Of a stretch of 64,000 bases of DNA, positions 41,956-50,953 are shown piece by piece. The stretch is from Arthrobacter sp. ERGS1:01 (lineage in GTDB: Bacteria > Actinomycetota > Actinomycetes > Actinomycetales > Micrococcaceae). Under the pieces are notes generated by a model. That model ran no database searches, was not told the origin of the DNA, and saw only the letters and a program-made list of their open reading frames with translations. Numbering within the stretch: position 1 is the stretch's first letter; every line of letters begins with the position of its first letter. The stretch covers positions 1,364,001-1,428,000 of the forward strand of contig NZ_CP012479.1 in NCBI RefSeq assembly GCF_001281315.1, written 5' to 3'. The translations under genes were made by a program, and so were the position numbers.

Positions 41956-42972
41956 ATGGAATACCGTCCATTGGGGCGCACGGGCGTGCACGTCAGCCCG
42001 CTGTGCCTTGGCACGATGATGTTTGGCGCCTGGGGCAACACCGACCTCGACGACTCGATCCGGATCATCCACCACGCCCTCGACGCCGGCATCAACTTCG
42101 TCGATACCGCAGACGTCTACTCGGCCGGCGAATCGGAGGAGATTGTCGGCAAGGCGCTCAAGGGCCGGCGCGACAACGTGGTCCTGGCCACCAAGTTCTT
42201 CATGCCCATGGGGGAGGGGCCCAACCGGGGCGGCGGCTCGCGGAAATGGATCATGCAAGCGGTCGAGGACTCGCTCCGGCGCCTCGGCACGGACTACATC
42301 GACCTTTACCAGGTGCACCGCCCCAGTGCCCTAATGGATGTTGAGGAAACCCTCGGTGCCCTCACCGACCTGGTCCGGCAGGGCAAGATCCGTTACATCG
42401 GGTCCTCGTCCTACTCCGGCAGCCAGATCGTCGAGGCACAGGTGGCATCGCGCGAGGGGCAGCTGGCCCGGTTCGTCACCGAGCAGCCGCCCTACTCGAT
42501 CCTTGTCCGCGGCATCGAGGAGGACATCCTGCCCACCACGCAGCGCCACGGGATGGGAACCCTGACGTACAGTCCGCTGGCCGGCGGTTGGCTCTCCGGC
42601 AAATGGCGCAAGGAAGCTGCTCCCACACCCAGCTCGGCAGCACGGCCCAAGGCCCGCTTCGACATGACGAGTGCCGCCAACCAACGCAAACTTGAGGTTG
42701 TCGACGCATTGGCCGGCGTTGCGCAGGACGCCGGCATCAGCCTGATTGAGCTCGCGATCGCGTTCGTGATCAATCACCCGGGCGTCACGTCCGCGATCAT
42801 CGGGCCCCGCACCATGGAACAACTGGTGTCCCAACTGCCTGCCGCGGAGGTGAAATTGTCGGCTGAAACCCTGGACCGCATCGACGCGCTCGTCGCCCCG
42901 GGCCAGACCCTGAATCCCGACGACAACAGCTACGGGGCCAGTGAGCTGGCAGCCACCGCACGACGCCGCTGA
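41956..42972 (+). CDS. aldo/keto reductase
   Basis: A 338-aa AKR with the YakC/IolS-like N-terminus MEYRPLGRTGVHVSPLCLGT. The catalytic tetrad is Asp/Tyr in FVDTADVYS, Lys in VVLATKFF and His in YQVHRP. CAAGGAGAAA precedes the ATG. The 227-bp gap before it contains two direct copies of GTGATCGCCCGCCAC and a possible coding remnant, but no intact gene. It probably shares regulation with the upstream alcohol dehydrogenase. Confidence 0.94.
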   Translation: MEYRPLGRTGVHVSPLCLGTMMFGAWGNTDLDDSIRIIHHALDAGINFVDTADVYSAGESEEIVGKALKGRRDNVVLATKFFMPMGEGPNRGGGSRKWIMQAVEDSLRRLGTDYIDLYQVHRPSALMDVEETLGALTDLVRQGKIRYIGSSSYSGSQIVEAQVASREGQLARFVTEQPPYSILVRGIEEDILPTTQRHGMGTLTYSPLAGGWLSGKWRKEAAPTPSSAARPKARFDMTSAANQRKLEVVDALAGVAQDAGISLIELAIAFVINHPGVTSAIIGPRTMEQLVSQLPAAEVKLSAETLDRIDALVAPGQTLNPDDNSYGASELAATARRR

Positions 42973-43091
42973 AGCGAGCTGCCGCCGTCGAACCGGGTAC
43001 GCACACCGCATCCCGGGAGGCCCTGTCAATGCCGGGGGAGGTAATGGCAGGGCCTCCCAGGGCGGGTGGCCGCGGCGTAAAGTTGGGCCCT

Positions 43092-43976
43092 ATGGATCCC
43101 CGGAACGAAATCAGAGAATTCTTGTCGTCGCGGCGCGCGAAGATTACGCCGGCGCAGGCAAAACTACCCGCGTACGGCGGCAATCGCCGGGTTGCCGGCC
43201 TTCGCCGCGAGGAGGTCGCGATGCTCGCCGGGGTCAGCGTCGACTACTACACCAAGCTTGAACGCGGGAATTTCGGCAGCGTCTCCGAGAGCGTGCTGCA
43301 CTCGCTGGCCCGGGCGCTGCAGCTGGACGAGGCGGAGCGTGAACATCTCTTCCACCTAGCCACCGCCACGGCAACCATCAGGCCCGGCGGACGCCGCGCA
43401 GCCCCGCAAACCGTGCGGCAGGCAGTGCAGCGGGTGGTCGATGGGCTGACGGACGCGCCGGCGTTCGTGCGCAACAACCGCCGGGACCTGCTGGCCGCCA
43501 ACACGATGGGCCGGGCCCTCTACTCCGAGCTGTATGCCGATGCCGACGGTGTGGTCAACACCGTGCGATACCTCTTTTTCAATCCGGGCGCCCGGGACTT
43601 CTTCCGGGACTGGGACAAGGCTGCCGCGGACACCGTCGCCAACCTGCGCACGGAGGTGGGCCGTGACCCCCATGACCGCGGCCTGCAGGATTTGATCGGC
43701 GAGTTGTCGACCCGCAGCCAGGAATTCTCCACGCTGTGGGCGGCACACGATGTCCGGTATCACGACAGCGGTGTCAAGGCCCTCCACCACCCCGTGGTCG
43801 GCGAGCTGGAGCTGACCTTCGAGGTGATGGACCTGCCAGCCGATGTCGGGCAATCCCTGATTGTCTATGGTGCCGAGCCGGGGTCCGTGACGGAGGAGGG
43901 GTTGCGGCTGCTGTCCATTTGGGCCGCAACGAACCATCAGCAGGCGAAGGCCGACGAAGCCAGCTTGAACTCCTAG
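43092..43976 (+). CDS. XRE-family regulator with MmyB-like ligand domain
   Basis: A 294-aa regulator. N-terminal HTH (NEIREFLSSRRAKITPAQA; VAGLRREEVAMLAGVSVDYY; TKLERGN) followed by an MmyB-like PAS-type domain (VDGLTDAPAFVRNNRRDLLAAN, FFNPGARDFFRDWDKAA, HHPVVGELELTFE). The ATG at 43092 gives the usual N-terminus. Such regulators usually sit beside oxidoreductases, as here; the dyad at 40599 is a plausible target. Confidence 0.92.
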   Translation: MDPRNEIREFLSSRRAKITPAQAKLPAYGGNRRVAGLRREEVAMLAGVSVDYYTKLERGNFGSVSESVLHSLARALQLDEAEREHLFHLATATATIRPGGRRAAPQTVRQAVQRVVDGLTDAPAFVRNNRRDLLAANTMGRALYSELYADADGVVNTVRYLFFNPGARDFFRDWDKAAADTVANLRTEVGRDPHDRGLQDLIGELSTRSQEFSTLWAAHDVRYHDSGVKALHHPVVGELELTFEVMDLPADVGQSLIVYGAEPGSVTEEGLRLLSIWAATNHQQAKADEASLNS

Positions 43977-44018
43977 GCCGTTCCCGGATCTGGACCCTTC
44001 CCGGACGGGGCTGCCCGG

Positions 44019-44678
44019 TCAGGACGAAAGGCCTGCCCGGTAGGCAAAGGCGACCAGCTGGGCGCGGTCCCGGGCCATCACCTTCGTCATGGCCCGATTG
44101 GCATGGGTCTTGACCGTGTAGGGCGAGAGAAACATTGCTTCGGCGATTTGCTGGTTGCTCAACCCCGAGGCAATCGCAAGGACAACCTCACGCTCCTTGG
44201 GGGTGAGGGCGGAGAACCGGTCGGCCAGGACGGCGTCGACCTCGGGTTGCCGCTCATCGGTGACCCGGCCGATCAGCGCCGCGGCGGCGGTGGCCGACAA
44301 GGCGCCACCTCCCGCGGCAACGTCCTCGATTCCGGCGGCCAGTTCCGCAGGTCCCACGCCCTTGCTGAGGAAACCGTTGGCTCCGGCCCGGAGAGCGGCG
44401 AAGACGGTTTCGTCGTGCTCGAACGTCGTCAGCACGATGATCCGGACCCGTTCCGCCGGGAAGAGCTGCCGGATCCGCCGGGTGGCCTCCACGCCGTCGA
44501 CGCCGGGCATGCGGATGTCCATCAGCACAACGTCAACGTCCAGTTCGCCGAGCAGGCGGACCGCCTCCAGCCCGTCGCCGGCCTCGCCCGCCACGGTGAT
44601 GTTGGGTTGTGCCGCCAAGATTGCGCGCAGGCCCACACGAATCATTTCCTGGTCATCGACAATGAGCACACGGATCAT
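44019..44678 (-). CDS. NarL/LuxR-type response regulator
   Basis: A 219-aa regulator. Receiver domain MIRVLIVDDQEMIR with phospho-acceptor Asp54 (VVLMDIRMPG) and conserved Lys in ANGFLSKGVG; C-terminal LuxR HTH (LTPKEREVVLAIASGLSNQQ; SPYTVKTHANRAMTK). It overlaps the sensor kinase gene by 4 bp (ATGA), so the two are coupled. No target is apparent. Confidence 0.95.
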   Translation of the reverse strand: MIRVLIVDDQEMIRVGLRAILAAQPNITVAGEAGDGLEAVRLLGELDVDVVLMDIRMPGVDGVEATRRIRQLFPAERVRIIVLTTFEHDETVFAALRAGANGFLSKGVGPAELAAGIEDVAAGGGALSATAAAALIGRVTDERQPEVDAVLADRFSALTPKEREVVLAIASGLSNQQIAEAMFLSPYTVKTHANRAMTKVMARDRAQLVAFAYRAGLSS

Positions 44679-45865
44679 CGGATGATTCCGCCTTTCGTTG
44701 TCAAGATCGCCGTCACGCGAAACCGTGTGCCGTCGTCGTCGACACTCAAACGGCCGCCGGCCGAGAGCGCGCGCTCACGCATGCCCACCAAACCGTACCC
44801 CCGGGCCCCGGTGTGAGACCTTTGCAGACTTGCGTTTTTGTTCTCTGCCACAATCTTGAGCTGCCCTTCGGTGCGCGTGATAACCAGTTTTACCTTGCCC
44901 CGTCCGTGCCGTTGCGCATTGGTCAGGGCCTCCTGCACGATCCGGTAGGCGGCCAGGCTTACCGTCGGATCAAGCTCGCCGGTGTCTCCCGAAGCAACGA
45001 GTTCCACCTCGACGCCCGCCGTGCGGAACGTCTCGACCAACGCCGGGAGCTGCGACATATCGGGTGCCGGGCTCGTTGGATCGTCGTCGCCTCCCCGGCG
45101 CAGCACCGTGAGGATCAACTGTGTCTCATGAAGCACCCGGCGCACACTGGCCCGGGCCGATTCCAGGGCCGTCCGGGTGGCAGCATTTCCCTCGGACAGC
45201 GACACCTCGGCCACGCCAAGGTACATTCCGAGCACGGCAACCTCATGACCAACGACGTCGTGGAGGTCCCGTGCGATCCGCACCCGTTCCTCCGCGATCC
45301 CGCGTTCAATGGCAAGGCCTGCCGTGGCCTCGGCGTCGAGCGCACGTTGCCGCATGGATTCGAGGTAGCCCTGTTGTGCGCGGATGGCACTGCCCACCGC
45401 GACTCCCGCCGCGCAGCATGCCGTGGCCACGAGGGCACCGGAAGCTTGAAAGTCCCCGTGCTCCCGAAGCACAAGCGCAAGGTAGACGGGGATGCCGGCG
45501 ATCAACAGCGCGACGACGGCGCGGCTGCCCCGAACCGCCACCGAAAACAAGGCAAAGACGACGACGGTCCACATCGCCACGAACTCGGTCGCGAGGAGCG
45601 ACGCCGCAACTGCACCAAGGGCAACCACCATCAATCCGGCAAGGCGCCGGGTCCTGCCCAGCACGAGCCCGGCCGCCACCAGGACGACCCCCGTGTAGCC
45701 GGGAGCCGGCTCACCGGAAAGGGCCAGGATGAAGAACTCCGTGGCCACGGCCGCCCAACTCAGGATCAGGGCCGCACGGTCCAGGAGTTGGCCGCGAAGA
45801 AACCACGCCAACCTTGGCGGGGCCACCACGGCGCTGCTTGATGTCATTCCACGATTATCGTTCAC
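44675..45865 (-). CDS. histidine kinase (HisKA_3 type)
   Basis: A 396-aa membrane kinase. About five hydrophobic segments in residues 30-150, then HisKA_3 with phospho-His in ERVRIARDLHDVVGHEVAV and a C-terminal HATPase domain ending RGYGLVGMRERALSAGGRL. The signal is unknown. Start: GTG at 45865 (ATG at 45847 is possible). It forms a two-component pair with the following response regulator. Confidence 0.93.
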   Translation of the reverse strand: MNDNRGMTSSSAVVAPPRLAWFLRGQLLDRAALILSWAAVATEFFILALSGEPAPGYTGVVLVAAGLVLGRTRRLAGLMVVALGAVAASLLATEFVAMWTVVVFALFSVAVRGSRAVVALLIAGIPVYLALVLREHGDFQASGALVATACCAAGVAVGSAIRAQQGYLESMRQRALDAEATAGLAIERGIAEERVRIARDLHDVVGHEVAVLGMYLGVAEVSLSEGNAATRTALESARASVRRVLHETQLILTVLRRGGDDDPTSPAPDMSQLPALVETFRTAGVEVELVASGDTGELDPTVSLAAYRIVQEALTNAQRHGRGKVKLVITRTEGQLKIVAENKNASLQRSHTGARGYGLVGMRERALSAGGRLSVDDDGTRFRVTAILTTKGGIIR

Positions 45866-45884
45866 TTGCCACCACTTCCCACGA

Positions 45885-45916
45885 GGAAGGGCTCCGCGTT
45901 TCCGCGGAGCCCTTCC
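45885..45916. terminator. hairpin terminator after the MMPL gene
   Basis: 14-bp perfect stem (45885-45898 with 45903-45916) and 4-nt loop between the MMPL stop and the kinase start, both on the minus strand. Confidence 0.75.
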
Positions 45917-45925
45917 GTACCGGCG

Positions 45926-48127
45926 TTACCGGGCCAGGACAGCCAGGCGTTCGTCCCGGGTGTCTGCTTCGGCGCCGTCGAGGCCGTGGCCTTCGGTGTC
46001 GAGGTTGGGCAGGAGCTTGTCGAGCCAGGCGGGAATCCACCAGGCCTTGTGTCCGGCGAGGGAGAGCAATGCCGGCATGATGATCATGCGCACGAGGAAG
46101 GCGTCGGCGAGGACCCCCACCAGGAGGCCGAAAGCCGTCTCGGCAGCGAAGGTCATGGTGCTGGAGGCGAAGCCGCCGAATACGAAGCCCATGATCAGGG
46201 CCGCGGCGATCAGGACGGGTCCGGATTTGCGGAAGCCGGTCATGATGGCGTGTCTGGGTGCTTGGCCGTTGACGTATTCCTCGCGGATGCGGGAGACGAG
46301 GAAGACCTGGTAGTCCATGGCGAGGCCGAACAGGACCCCGACGAGGATGATGGGCAGCAGGCTCATCATCGGATCGCCCTGGGGCGCCTGGATGATGCCC
46401 TTGAGCCAACCCCACTGGAACACGGCGGTAAGGGCGCCGAAGGCGGCCCCGAGGGAAAGCAGGTAGCCGATGGTGGCGAAGAGGGGCACCAGCAGCGAGC
46501 GGAACATGACCATCATGAGCAGGAAGGAGAGAATTACGATCACGGCAACATATTTGACCAGCGCGGCGGACATGAGGGCGGTGCTGTCGACGCCCATGGC
46601 TGTTTCGCCCGTCACTTCCACGTGCACCCCGGTGACGGTGTCGGCGTTGTCGCGGATGGTGTGGACGAGGTCCTTGGTGCCCTGGTCGATGGGGTCTCCG
46701 GTGGGGATCACGGTGATGAGTGCGGCGTCGCCGGCTGGATCGACGGCGCCCGGGACCACGGCCTTGACGTTGGCCAGGCCTGCGAGTTCGTGTTCGATGG
46801 AGGGGAGTTTCGTGGAGATGTCCTTGCCTTGGGCCAGGATCATGAGGGGGGACTGGACGCCACCGAACTTGTCCACGACCAGGTTGTAAGCGTGGCGTTG
46901 GGTGGAGTCAGGATTGCTGCCGCCGGGGATGTTCGCGGCGGTTTGCATGCTGAAGAAGGGGATCGCGAGCACGCCCAGGACGGCGATGGCGCCCAGCAGC
47001 ATTGGCAGCGGACGACGGGTGACTGCCTTGCCCCACCCGTTGACGAAGGAGCGGCGGGTCAGTGTGGAATCGACCGTGTGGCCTGCCAGGAGGGCTTGGC
47101 GGTCCTTGCGGGAAAGTGCTTTGAGGCCGAGGGACTTCATCAGGACGGGGAGCAGGGTCAAGGACATGAGGACGGCGATCACGACCGCGAAAGCTCCGGC
47201 GAGTCCCATGTTGCGGATCGCGGCGATGTTGGTGACCCAGAGCCCGACCAAGGCGATCACGACGGTCAGGCCGGCGAAGACGACGGCGGTGCCGGCGGTT
47301 CCGGTGGCGCGGGCGACGGCGTCGTCGACTTTTCGTCCCGCCCGCAGTTCCGCACGGAATCGGGTGAGGATGAACAGGGAGTAGTCGATGCCGACGGCCA
47401 GGCCCAGCATGCTGGGCAGGGTGATGGTGGTGGAGTCGATGGGGTGGATGGCGGACCAGGCGATGACGCCGACGGTGCCGATGCCGACCCCGACGATTGC
47501 GATGAGCATGTTGGCGCCGGCGGCGAGGAGTGAGCCGAAGGTGATCAGGAGGACCAGGAAGGCGATGATGACGCCAACGGCTTCGCCGGGGCCAAAGGCT
47601 GCGTAGCTGTCCGCGGCGATGGCGCCACCAACCTGGATCGACAGTGGCGGGCCTTGTTTCTGGGCGAAGTCGACCACCTTCTCGTAGCTGGCTTGGGCGT
47701 TGGCATCGGTGATCCCGGAGAACGTCAGGGTGGAGACAACGGTGGTGCCGTCCCGGGACACGAACGGGGCCTGGGCGTCGAAGGGGTCGCTGACTGTTTT
47801 TACGTGCGGGAGGGATTTTGCCTGGGCCAGGACCGCTTCGATGTCTGTCTTCGTTGCCGCATCCGAGACCTTGGCGGTGCCGTGGGTTTCGATGACCAGT
47901 TGGAGGGTTTTGGTGCCGGCGGTGCTGTTGACGCCCGGGAACTTTTGTTGGACTGTGGCGAGTGCTTTCGACGCGCTGGTCGAGGGCATGGAGCCCGTTG
48001 AGCCGCTCATGTCGGCGGAGGTGGCGGTGATGCCGGTGAAGACCGCAAAGATCACCAGCCAGGCGCCGATGATGATGAGCCGGTGCCGGGCGCTGAAGCG
48101 CCCGATCGCGGCAAGGAAGTTTGGCAT
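45926..48127 (-). CDS. MMPL/RND-family transporter
   Basis: A 733-aa MMPL exporter with two repeated halves, each one TM helix, a large extracytoplasmic domain and a cluster of about five TM helices. Motifs are LAVGIDYSLFILTRFRAELR and, in the second half, LFGLAMDYQVFLVSRIREEY, whose Gly-x-Asp-Tyr motifs carry the proton pathway. Substrate unknown (lipid or antibiotic export in relatives). The ATG at 48127 has GGAGCAG upstream. Confidence 0.94.
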   Translation of the reverse strand: MPNFLAAIGRFSARHRLIIIGAWLVIFAVFTGITATSADMSGSTGSMPSTSASKALATVQQKFPGVNSTAGTKTLQLVIETHGTAKVSDAATKTDIEAVLAQAKSLPHVKTVSDPFDAQAPFVSRDGTTVVSTLTFSGITDANAQASYEKVVDFAQKQGPPLSIQVGGAIAADSYAAFGPGEAVGVIIAFLVLLITFGSLLAAGANMLIAIVGVGIGTVGVIAWSAIHPIDSTTITLPSMLGLAVGIDYSLFILTRFRAELRAGRKVDDAVARATGTAGTAVVFAGLTVVIALVGLWVTNIAAIRNMGLAGAFAVVIAVLMSLTLLPVLMKSLGLKALSRKDRQALLAGHTVDSTLTRRSFVNGWGKAVTRRPLPMLLGAIAVLGVLAIPFFSMQTAANIPGGSNPDSTQRHAYNLVVDKFGGVQSPLMILAQGKDISTKLPSIEHELAGLANVKAVVPGAVDPAGDAALITVIPTGDPIDQGTKDLVHTIRDNADTVTGVHVEVTGETAMGVDSTALMSAALVKYVAVIVILSFLLMMVMFRSLLVPLFATIGYLLSLGAAFGALTAVFQWGWLKGIIQAPQGDPMMSLLPIILVGVLFGLAMDYQVFLVSRIREEYVNGQAPRHAIMTGFRKSGPVLIAAALIMGFVFGGFASSTMTFAAETAFGLLVGVLADAFLVRMIIMPALLSLAGHKAWWIPAWLDKLLPNLDTEGHGLDGAEADTRDERLAVLAR

Positions 48128-48543
48128 GGTCTGCTCCGAAAGATATGGAAAGTGGTGTGGCCGCTGCCCGGGGAGGGGCGGCTGATGACACTCCCAATAC
48201 TTCCCGGATGCCGCCATCCGGTCGTCGTGCAAACCGACCGACCCGGCTACTGCATTTGCAGTAGACCCGGGGGAGAAACATACTGCGCGGTCACCATGGC
48301 GACGACGCGGGGAGCGTTAGTGACCGCGTAGCCGCCTCGCCGCCCACGGCATGCACTCCCGGTTGTAGTACCCCCAGCTGCCGACCCGGCTGCCCGGGCG
48401 GCACCCCTTCGCGTTCACCGACGGCGTACCGGCTCAAGGACTAGCTTGGGCGCCTGGTTCGTTGTACTAGGCATCAGGCGCAGCCCGTGCGTGGGCGGGC
48501 CGCGCCATCAACAACCGGCCACGACCGCCCCAGGAGGTGCGCG
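48128..48543. other. non-coding divergent region between MMPL and HtrA-like genes
   Basis: 416 bp with no supported gene. It contains the dyad at 48247-48264, probably belonging to the MMPL promoter, and the leader of the HtrA-like gene with a strong AGGAGG. Confidence 0.6.
48247..48264. promoter_or_regulatory. dyad CTACTGCA-TT-TGCAGTAG upstream of MMPL
   Basis: Perfect 8-bp inverted repeat with a TT spacer, 120 bp ahead of the MMPL start. It fits an operator for a TetR- or MarR-type repressor not encoded next to it. Confidence 0.45.
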
Positions 48544-49521
48544 GTGAAAGAGTCTCCCGACATTCCCGAGGGTGGGCTTGGGGCTGAAGAAGCAATGGAC
48601 GCCTATTCCAGGACCGTCATCACGGTTGCCGAAGCGGTCGCGCCGCACGTGGCCGCCGTCGAGGTGATGGGTCAGGGCCGCAATGGGCGCGTGCGCCTTG
48701 GTGCGGGCTCCGCCGTCGTCTTCACCGAAGACGGCTACATGCTGACGAACGCCCACGTGGTTGCCGGCGCCACGTCCGGGTGGGCGGCTTTTGCCGACGG
48801 CACCGGAACGGAGATCGAGATCAGGGGAGCGGACGTATTGTCCGACCTGGCCGTTATCCGCGGACTGTCCCACCTGCAGGGGCCGGCCCAACTCGGCGAC
48901 GCCGAGGGGCTTCGGGTGGGCCAGCTGGTCATCGCCGTGGGCAACCCGCTGGGCCTGGCCGGATCGGTGACGGCCGGCGTCGTCAGCGGGCTGGGACGGT
49001 CCATGCCCACTGCCCTCGGCCGCACCCGGCGGGTGATTGAGGACGTCATCCAGACCGATGCCGCATTGAACCCGGGCAATTCCGGCGGGGCGCTGGCCGA
49101 CTCCCGTGGCAGGGTTGTCGGCATCAACACCGCCGTGGCGGGCGCGGGCCTGGGCCTTGCCGTCCCGATCAACGCCACCACCCGGCGGATCATCGCCGCC
49201 CTGATGGCCGACGGGCGGGTCCGACGCGCCTACCTGGGCCTGGTCAGCTCGCCGATTGCGCTCAACGAGACCCTCGCCCTGCGGGTCGGCCAGCGGAAGG
49301 GCCTGCGCGTGGCAGATGTGATTGCCGGATCGCCGGCGGACCACGCTGGCTTGAAGGCGGGCGACCTGGTGCTCACGGTGGGACAGCGTCCGGTCTCGAG
49401 CGCCGAGAGCCTGCAAAAACAGCTGTTCGCCGAGGCCATTGGTGCGCCGCTGGCGGTGACGGTACTCCGCAACGGGGCCATGGTGGACGTCATCGCCGTA
49501 CCCGTCGAGATGACGGAATAG
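48544..49521 (+). CDS. HtrA/DegP-like trypsin-fold protease with PDZ domain, no anchor
   Basis: A 325-aa S1C protease. Triad: His71 (TNAHVV), Asp101 (LSDLAVI), Ser180 (NPGNSGGAL). C-terminal PDZ domain (VADVIAGSPADHAGLKAGDL). Actinobacterial HtrA proteins usually have an N-terminal TM helix; here the chain starts with about 20 acidic residues, and neither signal nor TM segment is visible, so it may be cytoplasmic. The GTG at 48544 has AGGAGG upstream. Confidence 0.92.
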   Translation: MKESPDIPEGGLGAEEAMDAYSRTVITVAEAVAPHVAAVEVMGQGRNGRVRLGAGSAVVFTEDGYMLTNAHVVAGATSGWAAFADGTGTEIEIRGADVLSDLAVIRGLSHLQGPAQLGDAEGLRVGQLVIAVGNPLGLAGSVTAGVVSGLGRSMPTALGRTRRVIEDVIQTDAALNPGNSGGALADSRGRVVGINTAVAGAGLGLAVPINATTRRIIAALMADGRVRRAYLGLVSSPIALNETLALRVGQRKGLRVADVIAGSPADHAGLKAGDLVLTVGQRPVSSAESLQKQLFAEAIGAPLAVTVLRNGAMVDVIAVPVEMTE

Positions 49522-49543
49522 CGGCAGCTGCACTTGTGCCGGC

Positions 49544-50446
49544 CTAGCCGAGCAGCAGCACGAGCTTCCCGCGCACCAGCCCGGCCTCGCCCACGCGATG
49601 TGCCTCGGCGACGTCGGCCAGGGGAAACGTTTGCCCCACCGGGAGCGAGAACCGTCCCGAGCCAATCAAATCGGCGGCCAGGGCCAGGGCATAGGTGGCG
49701 CGGCCGGAGTCGCCCCGGCTGAACCGCACTCCATGATCCCGCGCCCCGGCAAAGTCCGCGATCGTGATGACGTGCTCCGCGCCGCCCGCGAGCTCGATCA
49801 GTTCGGCCAGGACGCCGCTTCCGGCAACATCGAGCGCGAGGTCGACGCCGTCCGGAACCATGGCCCGGATCCGCCCTGTCATGCCCTCGCCGTAGGCGAC
49901 GGGTTCGGCGCCCAGCCCGCGCAGGTAGTCGTGCGTGGCAGGGCTGCCCGTTCCGATCACCCGTGCGCCGCGCACCAACGCGAGCTGGACCGCGGCGCTG
50001 CCGATGCTCCCGGAAGCGCCGTTGATGAGCACGGTGCTGCCATGCCCGACGCCGAGCTGGTCAAGCGCCCTTGCCGCGGTCTCGACGGCGGCCGGCAAAG
50101 CCGCGGCACCGGCGAAGTCAAGCAAGGCAGGAATCGGTGCGTAGAAGTCCAGCACGGCGAGTTCGGCTTGGGCGGCACCTCCGCCGCCGATCCCAAACAC
50201 CCGGTCGCCAACGGTGACGTCAGTGACTCCCGGACCGAGCTCGTCAATGATGCCCGCAGCCTCATATCCCATGGTCTGGGGGAGGTCCTGGTCCATCAAC
50301 CCTTGGCGCTTCTTCCAGTCGCTGGCGTTGATGCCGGCGGCGCGCACCGCAATCCGGATCTGGCCGGGGCCTGCGTGCGGATCGGGAAGATCCACCAACT
50401 CCAGGACCTCCGGCCCTCCGAACCGCCTGAACCGGGCTGCCTTCAT
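49544..50446 (-). CDS. NADP-dependent quinone oxidoreductase-like MDR protein
   Basis: A 300-aa zinc-free MDR protein. MKAARFRRFGGPEVLELVDLP is the classic opening (QOR family), with NADP motif TVLINGASGSIGSAAVQLAL and a C-terminal ADVAEAHRVGEAGLVRGKLVL. It probably reduces quinones or enones. The ATG at 50446 has GGAG upstream. It is convergent with the HtrA-like gene. Confidence 0.93.
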   Translation of the reverse strand: MKAARFRRFGGPEVLELVDLPDPHAGPGQIRIAVRAAGINASDWKKRQGLMDQDLPQTMGYEAAGIIDELGPGVTDVTVGDRVFGIGGGGAAQAELAVLDFYAPIPALLDFAGAAALPAAVETAARALDQLGVGHGSTVLINGASGSIGSAAVQLALVRGARVIGTGSPATHDYLRGLGAEPVAYGEGMTGRIRAMVPDGVDLALDVAGSGVLAELIELAGGAEHVITIADFAGARDHGVRFSRGDSGRATYALALAADLIGSGRFSLPVGQTFPLADVAEAHRVGEAGLVRGKLVLLLG

Positions 50447-50513
50447 GGCTTGCTCCATTCCCGACCCGCAGGTCGATTGTCGCCGGATTGGGTCATGCCG
50501 GGCCCGCGCCCGG

Positions 50514-50861
50514 CTAATTCAGGTGGTTGGCCCAATCGTCGGGGACCCGGGCGGCGGGGCCGGGTGTCGATTGATCAAGCGGGCGGTTGTCGGGTGGGAG
50601 CAGGGCGGGCCCGTCAACGTAGTCGGATTCATCGTAGTTCCAGAACCAGTCTTCGCCCGGTTCAAAACTCCGAATGACCGGATGCCCGTTGGATAGCGCA
50701 TGGGCCGAGGCATGTTGGGACGGTGAACTGTCGCAACAACCAATGTGCCCGCACTCGGCGCAGCGGCGAAGATGCAGCCACCACCCGCCGGCGGCCTCAC
50801 ATTCAACACACCCGGTTCCGCTGGGCGGAACAGCGGGATCGATTCCAACCTTGTCATCCAT
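50514..50861 (-). CDS. UBP-type zinc finger protein
   Basis: A 115-aa protein almost entirely made of a ZnF-UBP domain: CVECEAAGGWWLHLRRCAEC, GHIGCCDSSPSQHASAHA and GHPVIRSFEPGEDWFWNYDE with the Cys/His zinc ligands. The bacterial role is unknown. The ATG at 50861 has GGGAG upstream; upstream in-frame starts lack one. Divergent from the epoxide hydrolase gene by about 90 bp. Confidence 0.9.
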   Translation of the reverse strand: MDDKVGIDPAVPPSGTGCVECEAAGGWWLHLRRCAECGHIGCCDSSPSQHASAHALSNGHPVIRSFEPGEDWFWNYDESDYVDGPALLPPDNRPLDQSTPGPAARVPDDWANHLN

Positions 50862-50953
50862 TTGGCCATCTCCCATGAAGTTAACACTCATCCGGATGCC
50901 CACACTTTACGCCCGTGCGGGTGCTGGTGGACCGAAATTGGTAGAGTCGCGGC

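Noticed and set aside
45866-47533. Long plus-strand frame opposite the MMPL gene
   Set aside because: Asp/Gly/His-rich low-complexity product typical of antisense frames; the minus strand encodes an unmistakable MMPL transporter.
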